Source of the DNA: an uncultured Bacteroides sp.
Lineage (GTDB): Bacteria; Bacteroidota; Bacteroidia; Bacteroidales; Bacteroidaceae
Reading direction: 5' to 3'
NCBI RefSeq assembly: GCF_958445495.1
Contig: NZ_CAUCSQ010000001.1
Coordinates: 62,001-126,000 of the forward strand
DNA length: 64,000 bases
Shown here one piece after another: positions 36,161-45,861 of the stretch. The notes beneath the pieces are model-generated. The model did not search any database and was not told the origin of the DNA. It saw only the letters and a program-made list of their open reading frames with translations. The stretch's first letter is position 1; the number at the start of each line of letters is the position of its first letter. A program made the position numbers and the translations under genes.

Positions 36161-37510
36161 TCATAGAGTTATACTATATTTTTCAAGACGACGATAGAGA
36201 GCGGCACGACTAATCCCCAATGCCGTAGCCACCTGACTCAAATTTCCCTTATACCGTTCCAAAGCCTGAAGAATCGTCCGACGTTCTATCTCATCCAGAG
36301 TCATACCGGCAAAAGACGCGCCGTCCGCACTTTTCGAATCCTCATGACGGATATATTGGGCATCGAAATCCGATGCGTTCAAAACAGGCTTTCCACCCAC
36401 GAGTATGGTGCGTTCCACCAGGTTTTTCAATTCACGAATATTGCCAGGATAAGGCAGGCGGCTTAGAAACTGCAAAGCGTCGGCAGAGAATTCCGTATGG
36501 GGCAATCCGTTTATCTCAGCCTGGCGGTCAGCAAAATGACGCGCCAACAAAGGAATGTCTTCACGACGTTCGCGTAAAGCCGGCAATTTCACAGTTATCA
36601 GATTAATCCGATAGAATAAATCCTCACGAAAAGCGCGTTCACTCACCATTTTATGCAAATCGGCATTCGTAGCGGAAACGACGCGGACATCAGCCTTGCG
36701 GGGACGGCTATCCCCAAGCACCTCAAAAGTCTGATCCTGCAATACACGTAAAAGTTTCACTTGGCAGGAAGGAGCCAAATCACCTATTTCATCAAGAAAA
36801 ATCGTACCCTTATTCGCCATCTCAAAACGCCCGATACGGTCAGAGAAAGCATCGGTAAAAGCCCCCTTCTTATGGCCGAACATTTCACTTTCAAACAAAC
36901 TCTGCGAGATTCCTCCGAGATTCACTTTCACAAACGGCTGCCCGGCCCGCCGGCTGTTAATATGAATTGCTTCGGCAATCAGCTCCTTGCCGGTTCCGCT
37001 TTCTCCCGTAATCAATACGGAAGCGTTTGTTTTGGCAATACGGGCAACGGTATCCAATACATCCGTCAAACCTTGGCTACGGCCGATGATATGGCTGCGC
37101 TCAAAAGAATCATTCCGGACCTGTGCCGTTTCTTTAGGAGCGGCAGACAAATCCAAAGCAGTTTCGATGCGTTGAAGCAAAGCCGCATTATTCCACGGTT
37201 TGGGAATAAAGTCAAAGGCGCCGGCTTGCATTCCTTGCACGGCAAGCTGGATACTCCCCCAAGCAGTCATCAGTATCACCGGCGTTTCCGGACAAAACAA
37301 CTTCACCTGTTTCAGCAAAGTCAGCCCCTCTTCGCCCGTTGTCGAAAGCGTAAAGTTCATATCCATCAAAATCAAATCCGGAACCACAGAACGCACGACA
37401 TTCATCGCTTCCTGAGGACCGGGAACCGCCTGTGCCTCATATCCCGCACGTTTCAGCATAAAGCCAAGCGAAGAACGGACTGCGCTGTCATCATCAATTA
37501 TCAGAATCAT
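36161..37510 (-). CDS. NtrC-family sigma-54-dependent response regulator
   Basis: 449 residues. Receiver with D50 (LILMDMNF) and K in FIPKPWNN; sigma-54 AAA+ domain with Walker A TGESGTGKELIAE, the sigma-54 contact loop KKGAFTDAFSD, Walker B GTIFLDEIGDLAP and arginine-finger region AFREDLFYRINLI; Fis-type HTH at the end (NLSQVATALGISRAALYRRL). When phosphorylated such proteins open sigma-54 promoters. A good -24/-12 element lies upstream of tolC, the first gene of its own operon, which suggests autocontrol. The exporter genes upstream are the natural further targets. Confidence 0.93.
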   Translation of the reverse strand: MILIIDDDSAVRSSLGFMLKRAGYEAQAVPGPQEAMNVVRSVVPDLILMDMNFTLSTTGEEGLTLLKQVKLFCPETPVILMTAWGSIQLAVQGMQAGAFDFIPKPWNNAALLQRIETALDLSAAPKETAQVRNDSFERSHIIGRSQGLTDVLDTVARIAKTNASVLITGESGTGKELIAEAIHINSRRAGQPFVKVNLGGISQSLFESEMFGHKKGAFTDAFSDRIGRFEMANKGTIFLDEIGDLAPSCQVKLLRVLQDQTFEVLGDSRPRKADVRVVSATNADLHKMVSERAFREDLFYRINLITVKLPALRERREDIPLLARHFADRQAEINGLPHTEFSADALQFLSRLPYPGNIRELKNLVERTILVGGKPVLNASDFDAQYIRHEDSKSADGASFAGMTLDEIERRTILQALERYKGNLSQVATALGISRAALYRRLEKYSITL

Positions 37511-37566
37511 AGTTAAAATAATAATTTCCTCAAAACTTATCCTTCACCTTTTATTTTTCAAAAGTA

Positions 37567-37701
37567 CTACAAATTGTCAATACTACCAAGCAATCGAAAT
37601 ACAAAACATAACAGCGCCCTGCAATCTTCTGCAATATCTTTTGCCGCTTTCGTCAAACGATTTACAAATTCAATATTTTGTTTATTGCCGGACAATTTCA
37701 T
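37567..37701 (-). CDS. Possible 44-residue small protein overlapping the tolC end
   Basis: ATG at 37701, TAG at 37567-37569, in a different frame from tolC and overlapping its last 20 nt. The product begins MKLSGNKQNIEFVNRLTKAA and continues as an amphipathic helix with a hydrophobic end (LLCFVFRLLGSIDNL). It fills much of the 171-bp gap before the NtrC-like gene. Translational coupling is possible by position. I know no homologue and it may be chance. Confidence 0.3.
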   Translation of the reverse strand: MKLSGNKQNIEFVNRLTKAAKDIAEDCRALLCFVFRLLGSIDNL

Positions 37702-39160
37702 CAAAATCGGCTTCCAGTTCGGTATTCGTACGGAAATCCCAAAGCGTCAGGCTACGAATCTGATAAAAATAATACCAATAATAATAAAGCTCGGAAATAT
37801 GTTTCTGCCGCGCCGCATCCTTGGCACTCTGGGCATCATTCAAATCCAATGTATTAATCTTGCCAATCAGAAAAGTCTCGATACTGGTTTTATAACGTTG
37901 TTGCGCAATCATATCGGCTTCCTTTGCAATAGCCAACTGCTGTGCCTGGTTATTGAAATGTTCTACCAACAAAAAGATGTCCTGATTGAAGTTTATCTGT
38001 TCCTGGCGAATCTTCGAAAGCACCACCTCACGATTACTCTTGGCAACCCGGACTTTCCCGCGACGCTTCCCCCAATCTAAAATCGGAATCTTGACGCCTA
38101 CCTGTATAATCTGATTATCCTGCAGATTCCTGTAAACAGAGGAAAAGTCGTGATTCTCCCCCGTATAGCCCACGCTTGCAAACAAATCGATACTGCGTAA
38201 ATTGCCACGTGCCGTAGCTACTTCATAATCAGCCTCCAACTGGCGCCTGCGAATATTCTGTGCAAAAGAGTTACGCTCCAGCGCTTTATTTAAAACCTGA
38301 TTATATTCCATTTTTATGTCTCCCACCGCTTCAGGAACAACCGGGCTCAGAACCTCATCTTCTCCCACTCCCAAGAAAGCGCGAAGCTGGAACATCTTGG
38401 CATTCAAATCACTCTCCGCTTCGGTCAAAGCCGCTTTAGCATTCAAAGCGGAAAGTTTCAGTTGCAAAAGCTCATTTTCTGAGATTTGTCCCATTTTACG
38501 TTTGGCAAGCGCCACCTCGTAAAGATGGTCGGCGTTCGAAAGATTTTGCTTTGCCGTGCCCAAGTTCTCTTCCGCCAGCAAAAGATTGAAATAATAAGTA
38601 ATCGCCTGCATAGTCACTTCTTCGGTAGCAGTAATAAAAGCGGCTTTTGCTTCCGCATAGCGTACCGGTTCGATACGACGATTCCACTTCACCGTATTCA
38701 CGCCAAGAATCGGCTGTGTCAGTTTCAACGTTACAGGAACAGACATAAAATGACGGTCGCCACCGGTTCCCAACTGCTTCATATAGTCGAGAGAAGACGT
38801 AAGAGAAAGCTTACCGCCGGTAAACCAGATATTCTGGTCAATGGAAAGCTCACCGGAAAGCCCTAACGCGCTGTTTCGGACAAAGCTATACGAACCGTCC
38901 GGGTTCTGATAAGAACTGTACGACTTATTATAATCCGGCAATGTACCCGTCAGATTGACTTCCGGAAGAAGTTCCGCACGAAAGGTCCGGTATTCCCAAT
39001 ACGCGGTTTTCAATTCATTCAGGGCAACAGCAGCATCCACGGATTGTACACGTGCCATAGCAATGGCTTCATTCAAAGTAATCTTCCTCTCCTGTTGCGC
39101 TGACAATGCTAAAGACAGACAAGAAGCGGCAATCGCAAACAATATACTTTTCTTTTTCAT
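37682..39160 (-). CDS. TolC-family outer-membrane efflux protein
   Basis: 492 residues. Signal peptide ending LALSAQ (about 21), then the two OEP repeats with long coiled coils: KITLNEAIAMARVQSVD, ALTEAESDLNAKMFQLRAFLG, and in the second half EADYEVATARGNLRSIDLFAS and VGVKIPILDWGKRRGKVRVAKS. Trimers form the outer-membrane exit duct of tripartite exporters. Upstream on the same strand are the adaptor, ATPase and permeases, and the NtrC/NtrB-like pair follows, so this is the likely exit channel of that exporter. A sigma-54-type promoter precedes it. Confidence 0.9.
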   Translation of the reverse strand: MKKKSILFAIAASCLSLALSAQQERKITLNEAIAMARVQSVDAAVALNELKTAYWEYRTFRAELLPEVNLTGTLPDYNKSYSSYQNPDGSYSFVRNSALGLSGELSIDQNIWFTGGKLSLTSSLDYMKQLGTGGDRHFMSVPVTLKLTQPILGVNTVKWNRRIEPVRYAEAKAAFITATEEVTMQAITYYFNLLLAEENLGTAKQNLSNADHLYEVALAKRKMGQISENELLQLKLSALNAKAALTEAESDLNAKMFQLRAFLGVGEDEVLSPVVPEAVGDIKMEYNQVLNKALERNSFAQNIRRRQLEADYEVATARGNLRSIDLFASVGYTGENHDFSSVYRNLQDNQIIQVGVKIPILDWGKRRGKVRVAKSNREVVLSKIRQEQINFNQDIFLLVEHFNNQAQQLAIAKEADMIAQQRYKTSIETFLIGKINTLDLNDAQSAKDAARQKHISELYYYWYYFYQIRSLTLWDFRTNTELEADFDEIVRQ

Positions 39161-39188
39161 TTATACACGATATTTTTACCAAGAAAAG

Positions 39189-39204
39189 TTCAAACGATGT
39201 GCCA
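39189..39204 (-). promoter_or_regulatory. Sigma-54-type promoter upstream of tolC
   Basis: Minus strand TGGCAC-ATCGT-TTGAA (complement of 39189-39204). The -24 box TGGCAC is perfect, the spacing is right, and the -12 box differs from TTGCA/T at one base. The predicted start lies about 18 nt upstream of the tolC ATG at 39160. The next genes encode an NtrC-type activator and its kinase. Confidence 0.6.
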
Positions 39205-39289
39205 AAGAAATAAACAATTATCAATCAAATGATTACCTCATTATTACAGTGTTCGATAATGGACACTATGCTCAAAAATGAACGTTCGT

Positions 39290-41899
39290 TCACTCGCAAT
39301 AATCAGGAAGACGAACAGTAAAACGAGTGCCTTTACCTACCTCCGAAGTAACACTGATAGTCCCTTTCAGACGTTCGACAATCGTTTGACAAATGCTTAA
39401 TCCCAAGCCTGCCCCCTGCGTAAAATTATCGACTTTATAAAACCGTTCGAAAATATGGCGGATTCCTTCCTCGGAAATACCGACTCCGGTATCTTCTACA
39501 AAGATACGGGTATATCCCGGTTCCTCATCCTCTTCATAGCCAAAAGTAATGAAACCCTTATTCGTGAACTTGGCGGCATTGTTGATGAGATTATTAATCA
39601 CCTGTTGCAGGCGGACATTATCCGTTGTCAGATATTTCTTGTCACTTTCAGGCATATACAACACCAATTCCACCTCCGGGGGCATGTTCAGACGCTGCGA
39701 ATCATGAACAGTCTTTAACAATAGAGGCAAATTATGTTCTGCAAACATAAATTCCATTGTTCCCGATTCAATCCGTGACAAATCAAGGATATCATTAATC
39801 AGAGCCAGCAACAATCCGCAATTCTTATTAATTGTCGCAACGAACTGCGTCACTTCTTCCTCTGTAAAATTATTCATATCGCTTAACAAATCCGAGAAAC
39901 CAACGATAGCGTTTAACGGAGTACGGATTTCATGGCTCATATTAGCTAAAAAAGCCGATTTCAGCTTATCCGCCTGCAACGCTTTATCGCGTGCTTCCCT
40001 CATCTCCTGTTCGGCTGTTTTATAACGTTGAATACTCTGGCATACCCCTAATACATAATAGAGCGAATCCTGGGTCAAACCGGTAATAACGGAAGTACGG
40101 TATTCCCACCATTCATATTCTCCTTTTATATTACGCTGACGGAAATTCAAACGGGTACTTGCAATTTCTCCCGATAATGCCTTATTAAAAAGAATACGTA
40201 TGTCTTTGATATCTTCCGGATGAATCACACGCTCCATTTCGTCACGAGAAAGGGTCGTGGCTCCCCCGTCGTAACCAAGACGTTCCAGAAAACCTTGAGG
40301 AAATATAAAACAATTCGTCTCCATCTCAAAACGCCACGGATAGACGGCACTTTCCTCCACCGCCATATCAAAGAAATGCTTCTGCATCTCTTCATCCGAT
40401 ATATTGCGGGCAGAAAGGGCCATACCGGTAATTTCACCCTTCGAAAGAATAGGCACTACCTCGCCTGACACCGGAAAATACTTGTCGCTGTGAACCTCTT
40501 TCATAAAAGCCCCCTGGGGAATTAAAACGCTTTTTCCGCTATCCGCCACTTCCTTCAACATTCTGTGAAGAATATCCTCGCCATTATGATATATTTTGAA
40601 AATACTTCCCGCTATCATTCCTTCATACACCCTCCCACCGAACTCGGAGGGCAAATGCAGCATCCTCAACAAAGAACGATTGGTGAAATGAATATGCAAA
40701 TCCGTGTCGTACGTAATGACCCCGTCCCGAATAGAATGAAAGACATTATCAAATTCATTTCTTTGTTCCACCAACTTGTTCTGTACCAGCAAGCGGGTCT
40801 GCGCCTGCATCCTCCGTTTGGACTCGCGACGATTAACACGCATCAGCCAAACGATGGAAATAATCAGCAACGCCAGGACAGAAGGATAGAAAAGAATAAA
40901 AAGAAGTTTATATTTCTCCCAATAAGGTTCATTCACGACAGTCCCCCTCTGGCTCACCTTATCAGGATTTATATGGAAAAACTCCAGTTGCTTATAATCG
41001 TATATGAACTCCTGTTTAATTTCAGCAATCCCCATATCTTCCGGCGATGCTCCTTTCAATACGGAAGAAGCTTTCCGGGCTGCCAAAAACGCGGATGTAT
41101 AAGCATCGGAATCATAAGCGCTGAACACACCGTTCGTCAAACTCACATTCTGGGTCGCAAATACGGGAGCTTTCGAATTTTTACCGACAAATGAAAGAAA
41201 AGGCGACCATTTAGGAGCAATCACCAACCGCTCGTGACTGTTTCGAGGGTAGCAAATGGCAGAAATAATGTGAGTGGTTGTTTGAGTTTGGGTATTATAC
41301 ACCTTCATCGTATAATCAGGATGGTCTTTTTGAAAAATTTTCCACTCATCCTGAAAGTCTTCAAGCCCCTTATTGCTCAAAAAACTATTATCAATGACAC
41401 AAATCACCTCCTTCCTTTGAGGGAATACCATTTGCGCTTCCCGCAAAATGATATCGAAATCCGGATTGGCAGTAAACCCGCAAATATTCGGATGACTGGC
41501 AAATAATTCCTTATCGGGATATTTGATACCAAAAAATACGACCGGAATCTGCAACGGCAATGAATCGCCGCACGCAAACAGAGTATAAAAAGCCTCATCG
41601 CTCACCGTCACAATCAAATCGGTCTTCCTTTCACGGGCACGCTGGCAGAAACGGCGCATGATTACCTTTTCCGACTTGAATGCCCAAAAATCCGCATCTA
41701 AATATTCCGTCGTTATATTGACTTTTAACCCGTTATCTTCAAATCCTTTAGCCAGTCCTCGGTTTAGGCTGCCATTCCACGGGGTTTGTGAAGTATATGA
41801 CTGAATAAAAAGTACATTATATACACGTTCCGCCGCTACCGTCTGACACAAGACGACAATCAATAAAAACACAAATACACGGCAATATTGTTGTTTCAT
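39290..41899 (-). CDS. Sensor kinase with periplasmic ABC-substrate-binding-like domain and PAS domains
   Basis: 869 residues. Signal peptide (about 1-23), a periplasmic region of about 310 residues resembling ABC sugar/peptide-binding folds (YNVLFIQSYTSQTPWNGSL, KTDLIVTVSDEAFYTLF, IPVVFFGIKYPD), one membrane segment (about 335-355), a PAS domain (about 375-500), a second PAS (about 505-630, ERLGYDGGATTL) and a kinase core with FLANMSHEIRTPLNAIVGFSDLL (H656), NLINNAAKFTNKG and GAGLGLSICQTI. No receiver is fused. It has its own promoter. Its partner may be the NtrC-like regulator or another; the ligand is unknown. Confidence 0.87.
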   Translation of the reverse strand: MKQQYCRVFVFLLIVVLCQTVAAERVYNVLFIQSYTSQTPWNGSLNRGLAKGFEDNGLKVNITTEYLDADFWAFKSEKVIMRRFCQRARERKTDLIVTVSDEAFYTLFACGDSLPLQIPVVFFGIKYPDKELFASHPNICGFTANPDFDIILREAQMVFPQRKEVICVIDNSFLSNKGLEDFQDEWKIFQKDHPDYTMKVYNTQTQTTTHIISAICYPRNSHERLVIAPKWSPFLSFVGKNSKAPVFATQNVSLTNGVFSAYDSDAYTSAFLAARKASSVLKGASPEDMGIAEIKQEFIYDYKQLEFFHINPDKVSQRGTVVNEPYWEKYKLLFILFYPSVLALLIISIVWLMRVNRRESKRRMQAQTRLLVQNKLVEQRNEFDNVFHSIRDGVITYDTDLHIHFTNRSLLRMLHLPSEFGGRVYEGMIAGSIFKIYHNGEDILHRMLKEVADSGKSVLIPQGAFMKEVHSDKYFPVSGEVVPILSKGEITGMALSARNISDEEMQKHFFDMAVEESAVYPWRFEMETNCFIFPQGFLERLGYDGGATTLSRDEMERVIHPEDIKDIRILFNKALSGEIASTRLNFRQRNIKGEYEWWEYRTSVITGLTQDSLYYVLGVCQSIQRYKTAEQEMREARDKALQADKLKSAFLANMSHEIRTPLNAIVGFSDLLSDMNNFTEEEVTQFVATINKNCGLLLALINDILDLSRIESGTMEFMFAEHNLPLLLKTVHDSQRLNMPPEVELVLYMPESDKKYLTTDNVRLQQVINNLINNAAKFTNKGFITFGYEEDEEPGYTRIFVEDTGVGISEEGIRHIFERFYKVDNFTQGAGLGLSICQTIVERLKGTISVTSEVGKGTRFTVRLPDYCE

Positions 41900-41936
41900 A
41901 AGCGAAAAATCTGCACTTTTTTCAATAATATAGACG

Positions 41937-41970
41937 CAAAGATAGGTTATTATATTGAAAGCGATGCAAA
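41937..41970 (-). promoter_or_regulatory. Promoter of the sensor kinase gene
   Basis: Minus strand: -7 TATCTTTG (complement of 41937-41944) and -33 TTTG (complement of 41967-41970), 22-bp spacer, slightly long. About 38 nt upstream of ATG 41899. It suggests the kinase can be expressed apart from the permease genes before it. Confidence 0.5.
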
Positions 41971-41983
41971 TAGTTCTAACTTT

Positions 41984-43246
41984 TTATTTTTCCCGCAAAG
42001 CCTCTGCCGGCTGTATATGCATAGCCTGGCGGGCAGGGAACCAAATACCGATTAAAATCATCGATGCCATCAAAAAATAAGTTATGATTAATGTAATAAG
42101 AAAACGGACAAATCCCCATTCCGTATATCCGCCAGTCAACCCCAGATATCCCATATTATAACAAATAACGGCAGAAGGCAGAACTGCCAAAGCAAGCAAT
42201 AAGAGCCCCTCTTTATTCAAATGTCCCCACAGTTGCATCCGGGTAGAACCGACAGCGATACGAAGTGCCAATTCCGAACGACGATGTTGCGTACGAAACC
42301 AAAAAGTGCCGACAACCCCTAACAAAATGTTCAGCAATAAAAAAAACATAATCCAGAAACGAGTCTTTACCAAGTTAAAACTGGAACGCTCAAACTCATT
42401 CCGTATATCTTCATAATCATGTACTTGCAGAATGAACAGATTACCGACATTCAACTGTTTATCAGACAATTTCATCAGATATTCCGGAAAATCCCCCGAT
42501 GTGCCCGGCTTCACACGCAAACAAACCTCAATATTGGAAGGGTAAGATTCGCCTTCCAGGGCAGCCACCTGTTTCTCTGTAAAAGGAATACCGATATACC
42601 GGTCTGAATAATTGGCCCAAAAATCATTGTAACGGACCTTAGCCGATACGGCTGCTATCTTAAATCTATTGGTAGAATCATCCACATCAACCAGTTCCTT
42701 TCCTATCAATGTGCGTTCTCCCTTATAACCAGAAAACCAGAAATTCTCGCCGGTAATCACATTTCCATTCCGTAAAGCTTGCATCAACGGCTGATACCCG
42801 CGACCGTCGGCACTCTGGTAACGAAAGACCCGGACGAATTCCGGAGTGATAAAACGCTGTAACGGAGTGCTTACAAGAGTATCCATCCGTACCCTTATCC
42901 CCGAATTATTTCCTATGTACGGACGTGAGTTGCTGGAAACGGAGACAGCTTCCACCTCCGGCAATCGTTGAAGGCGGTCTGTCAACTCGATAATATCCTG
43001 TCCCAAAGTCGTACTCTTTTTACTTTCCGGAATATAAGAAGCGCTCTTATTGTTTTTCAAGCCAAGCTCCAAATAATAAGTATCGGTAATGTCGAATCCG
43101 ACCGGTTCATAATAAACACACGCAATCATGTATGTCCAGTCAACCACATTCCACAGGACAACAAAAACAATCAGCAGTTCTGTCCACAACCACCCGTTGG
43201 ACCGGCGTTCATTCCATATTTGTTTTAACAGTTGCATCTTCATCAA
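41984..43246 (-). CDS. FtsX/MacB-type ABC permease (pair 2, member B)
   Basis: 420 residues. One N-terminal membrane segment (LLIVFVVLWNVVDWTYM), a long extracytoplasmic domain, and three C-terminal membrane segments with WFRTQHRRSELALRIAVGST and a terminal MHIQPAEALREK. The layout is that of MacB/LolE permeases without a fused ATPase. It is closely similar to the permease at 44592-45860: both begin with LLKQI.NERRSN and share the WFRTQ motif. With its neighbour at 43270-44559 it forms the second copy of a permease pair. The ATPase at 47890-48555 probably serves both. Confidence 0.85.
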   Translation of the reverse strand: MMKMQLLKQIWNERRSNGWLWTELLIVFVVLWNVVDWTYMIACVYYEPVGFDITDTYYLELGLKNNKSASYIPESKKSTTLGQDIIELTDRLQRLPEVEAVSVSSNSRPYIGNNSGIRVRMDTLVSTPLQRFITPEFVRVFRYQSADGRGYQPLMQALRNGNVITGENFWFSGYKGERTLIGKELVDVDDSTNRFKIAAVSAKVRYNDFWANYSDRYIGIPFTEKQVAALEGESYPSNIEVCLRVKPGTSGDFPEYLMKLSDKQLNVGNLFILQVHDYEDIRNEFERSSFNLVKTRFWIMFFLLLNILLGVVGTFWFRTQHRRSELALRIAVGSTRMQLWGHLNKEGLLLLALAVLPSAVICYNMGYLGLTGGYTEWGFVRFLITLIITYFLMASMILIGIWFPARQAMHIQPAEALREK

Positions 43247-43269
43247 AATTAATTAGATTAAATAACGGA

Positions 43270-44559
43270 TTATCTTTCATTTATAGCATCCACGATATTA
43301 GTGCGGGTTATTCTCCACGCAGGAATAGCCGCGCTCAACAAATTGAGCAGAAAACATGACAAGAACGCCAACATGAATACGGCAGGGTCAAACAGCAAAT
43401 CGACACACAGAGTAGTCAAATCACTCACACCGTCGGCGACAAAATCAATAGAAAATAACATTCCGCCCAAAAGGAATGTAGCCAAATAACTTAATACCAG
43501 CCCAAGAATCCCTCCTAAAAGAGAATAGAGCATATTCTCGGAAAGCACCTGTACCATCAGTTCCCTTCTCGAAGCCCCGAAAGCCTTTCGTACCCCCATT
43601 TCAGAAAGACGTTTACGCATACGCGACAAAGTAAGCCCCGAAAGATTTACGGCAGGAACAATCAGAAAGACAAGCAAGGTCAATACATATTCCCGGACCG
43701 CTTCTTTCACAGCCGGAGGATTATTTGACGAAAGGCGTTGCGCAGCGACAAAATAAGTATCGGGCTGTCCACGATAAAGCAAATCAAAATTAGGATGCCC
43801 TGCCATAAATACCTCCTTCAAATGGTCCGCTTCCTGACAAATGGTGGGAAAATCATCCTTTGATTTTCCCAAAATAAACACAGCAGCCATACCCATGATA
43901 TTCTCATCTCCCCAAGCAGCAGTGAAAGCACTGGTCGAGCTTAAAGGAATCCAGACCTGCGCATAAGCATAACGGGCTAATTTAGAAACCGGACGCACCA
44001 CTCCGCTAATCATATAAGGCGAATGATTCAAAAGAAAAGTTTTCCCCACCACTTCCGATGTGCCAAACAACTGCCGCGCCATATCTTCGGAAATAACAGC
44101 CTTCATCGCTTTCGCGTCAAAATCGGCATCATCATAAGGCCTGCCTGACATGAAATCAAATTTGAAGACTTTCCAGAAAGCATCATCCGTTTGCAACACA
44201 CTGCAACTTTGCATATCACCCGCCGGTTTAGAGGCTAACATCGTTTCCCTCAAAGCACTGGTTATGGAAACAGCCTCAGGAACCTGCATCCCTTTAAAAC
44301 AGGCTTTTGCCGTCTGATAAGAAACAGGCCCGTTACTCTGCCAATTGGGATTTTCCTTATTTTGAAGCCCGGCAAACCGGAAAATAAGCATACGATCACG
44401 ATAAACCTCCGGAGAAAACGGAGCGACTGTAGCACGCAAAGTAATTACAACCACCATAATCATAGCGATAGCCATTGCTGTGCCTATAATAGATATGAAA
44501 GAAAGAAGCCTGTTCTCTTTCAACAGATGAAATGCTTGTTTGAAGTAGAGTTTTATCAT
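43270..44559 (-). CDS. FtsX/MacB-type ABC permease (pair 2, member A)
   Basis: 429 residues. N-terminal membrane segment (LLSFISIIGTAMAIAMIMVVV), a MacB-type periplasmic domain of about 240 residues with AMKAVISEDMARQLFGTSEVVGKT, and three membrane segments at the end with LSRMRKRLSEMGVRKAFGASRREL and ITRTNIVDAINER. It is the counterpart of the permease at 45862-47139 in sequence and position (LKENRL, NLSGLTLSRMRKR against NLSSMTLSRMRKR). 23 nt before the next permease. The role is in moving a substrate or applying force through a MacA-like adaptor; the substrate is unknown. Confidence 0.85.
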   Translation of the reverse strand: MIKLYFKQAFHLLKENRLLSFISIIGTAMAIAMIMVVVITLRATVAPFSPEVYRDRMLIFRFAGLQNKENPNWQSNGPVSYQTAKACFKGMQVPEAVSITSALRETMLASKPAGDMQSCSVLQTDDAFWKVFKFDFMSGRPYDDADFDAKAMKAVISEDMARQLFGTSEVVGKTFLLNHSPYMISGVVRPVSKLARYAYAQVWIPLSSTSAFTAAWGDENIMGMAAVFILGKSKDDFPTICQEADHLKEVFMAGHPNFDLLYRGQPDTYFVAAQRLSSNNPPAVKEAVREYVLTLLVFLIVPAVNLSGLTLSRMRKRLSEMGVRKAFGASRRELMVQVLSENMLYSLLGGILGLVLSYLATFLLGGMLFSIDFVADGVSDLTTLCVDLLFDPAVFMLAFLSCFLLNLLSAAIPAWRITRTNIVDAINER

Positions 44560-44591
44560 TATCGTTTCAGTATAAAGTTTCAGTATATTTC

Positions 44592-45860
44592 TTACTCGTC
44601 TCTCAACGCTTCGGCCGGTTGTACCCTCATCGATTGCAGGGCCGGATACAACACGCCCAAAATAATCATTACCGCCATCAAAAGATACGTCATTAAAACG
44701 GTTATCAGGAAACGGGGTACTGTAAATGCCATTTGCGATATATCCACCAGTTCAATATATCCGATATTGAATGCGACCAACAGGGCAGGAAGAGCCGACA
44801 TACTCAATAATAACAAGCCTTCCGTAATCAAGCGATAGAATACGTTTTTCCGGTTGGCTCCCATCGCCATGTGTAAAGCGACTTCTCCCCGACGCTGCTG
44901 GGTACGGAACCAGAAAGTGCCAATCACACCCAGAAAGATATTCAACAACAGGAAAAAGAGAATACAGAACCGGGTACGCAATTCATTGTCATTGTCTATC
45001 TCACAGGCCGTCCGGACTTTGCTTAACGGGGTGATATCAAGTATATAAACATTCCCTGCCTGATAGATACGGTCGGCATCATTCATAAGACGTTCCGCAA
45101 ACCCGTCGTCTACACCGTTGCGGACACGCAGGCTCAGTTCAAGATAAGTAACGTTTCCGACCGCTTCCATTTGTTCGTCAGAAAGGTAAGTGCCGATATA
45201 AGTCCCGGTAAAAGGTTTTCCGGCCATATTATAATGGTCGTAGCGGACAGGCTCCGTTAAAGCCGCAATACGAAAATTGTCATCACTCATGCGTACTTCT
45301 TTACCCAGAAGGTCTTTTCCGCGGAAAGTGGCATCCGGATAATAATCTGCAACATCGACAGGAACGATTACGGTATTTTTCTCCAGAGCCTTCACCAGGC
45401 CTTCATGGCCGGAACCATCGATATTCCGGAAACGGAACACCTTATAATATTCAGGAGTCGCCCAACGCTCCATCGTACCTATCCAAACCGTGTCGTTATC
45501 CGGGAAACGGAAACTCGCCCCACTACACCCTTCATTATATGGAATACTGTTTTGAGAGATACAGACAGATTCGACTTCCGGATGCCGGGACAAACGTCCG
45601 GCTATCTCCCTCAAAGCAGCCATATCATCTTTGACAGTCAGCTCCGGGTTGAAATCGGTCGATTTATCGGTCAGGCGGTTCATACGTAATACATACGTAT
45701 TTTCTATATCAAAGCCCATCGGCTGATAATAGACATGCAAAGTGACATAAACCAAATCGACGATATACCACAATACGACAAACACCAGCAATAGTTCAAT
45801 CCATAGAAAAGCATTGCTCCGGCGCTCATTATATATTTGTTTCAATAACTGTTTCATCAT
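44592..45860 (-). CDS. FtsX/MacB-type ABC permease (pair 1, member B)
   Basis: 422 residues, the same layout as the 41984-43246 gene: starts MMKQLLKQIYNERRSNAFLW, carries WFRTQQRRGEVALHMAMGANR in its C-terminal part and ends RVQPAEALRDE. The start is 1 nt from the end of the preceding permease, a sign of translational coupling. Probably forms a heterodimer with that upstream protein. It differs from pair member A in having a shorter periplasmic MacB domain signature and no LSRMRKR segment. Confidence 0.85.
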   Translation of the reverse strand: MMKQLLKQIYNERRSNAFLWIELLLVFVVLWYIVDLVYVTLHVYYQPMGFDIENTYVLRMNRLTDKSTDFNPELTVKDDMAALREIAGRLSRHPEVESVCISQNSIPYNEGCSGASFRFPDNDTVWIGTMERWATPEYYKVFRFRNIDGSGHEGLVKALEKNTVIVPVDVADYYPDATFRGKDLLGKEVRMSDDNFRIAALTEPVRYDHYNMAGKPFTGTYIGTYLSDEQMEAVGNVTYLELSLRVRNGVDDGFAERLMNDADRIYQAGNVYILDITPLSKVRTACEIDNDNELRTRFCILFFLLLNIFLGVIGTFWFRTQQRRGEVALHMAMGANRKNVFYRLITEGLLLLSMSALPALLVAFNIGYIELVDISQMAFTVPRFLITVLMTYLLMAVMIILGVLYPALQSMRVQPAEALRDE

Positions 45861-45861
45861 T

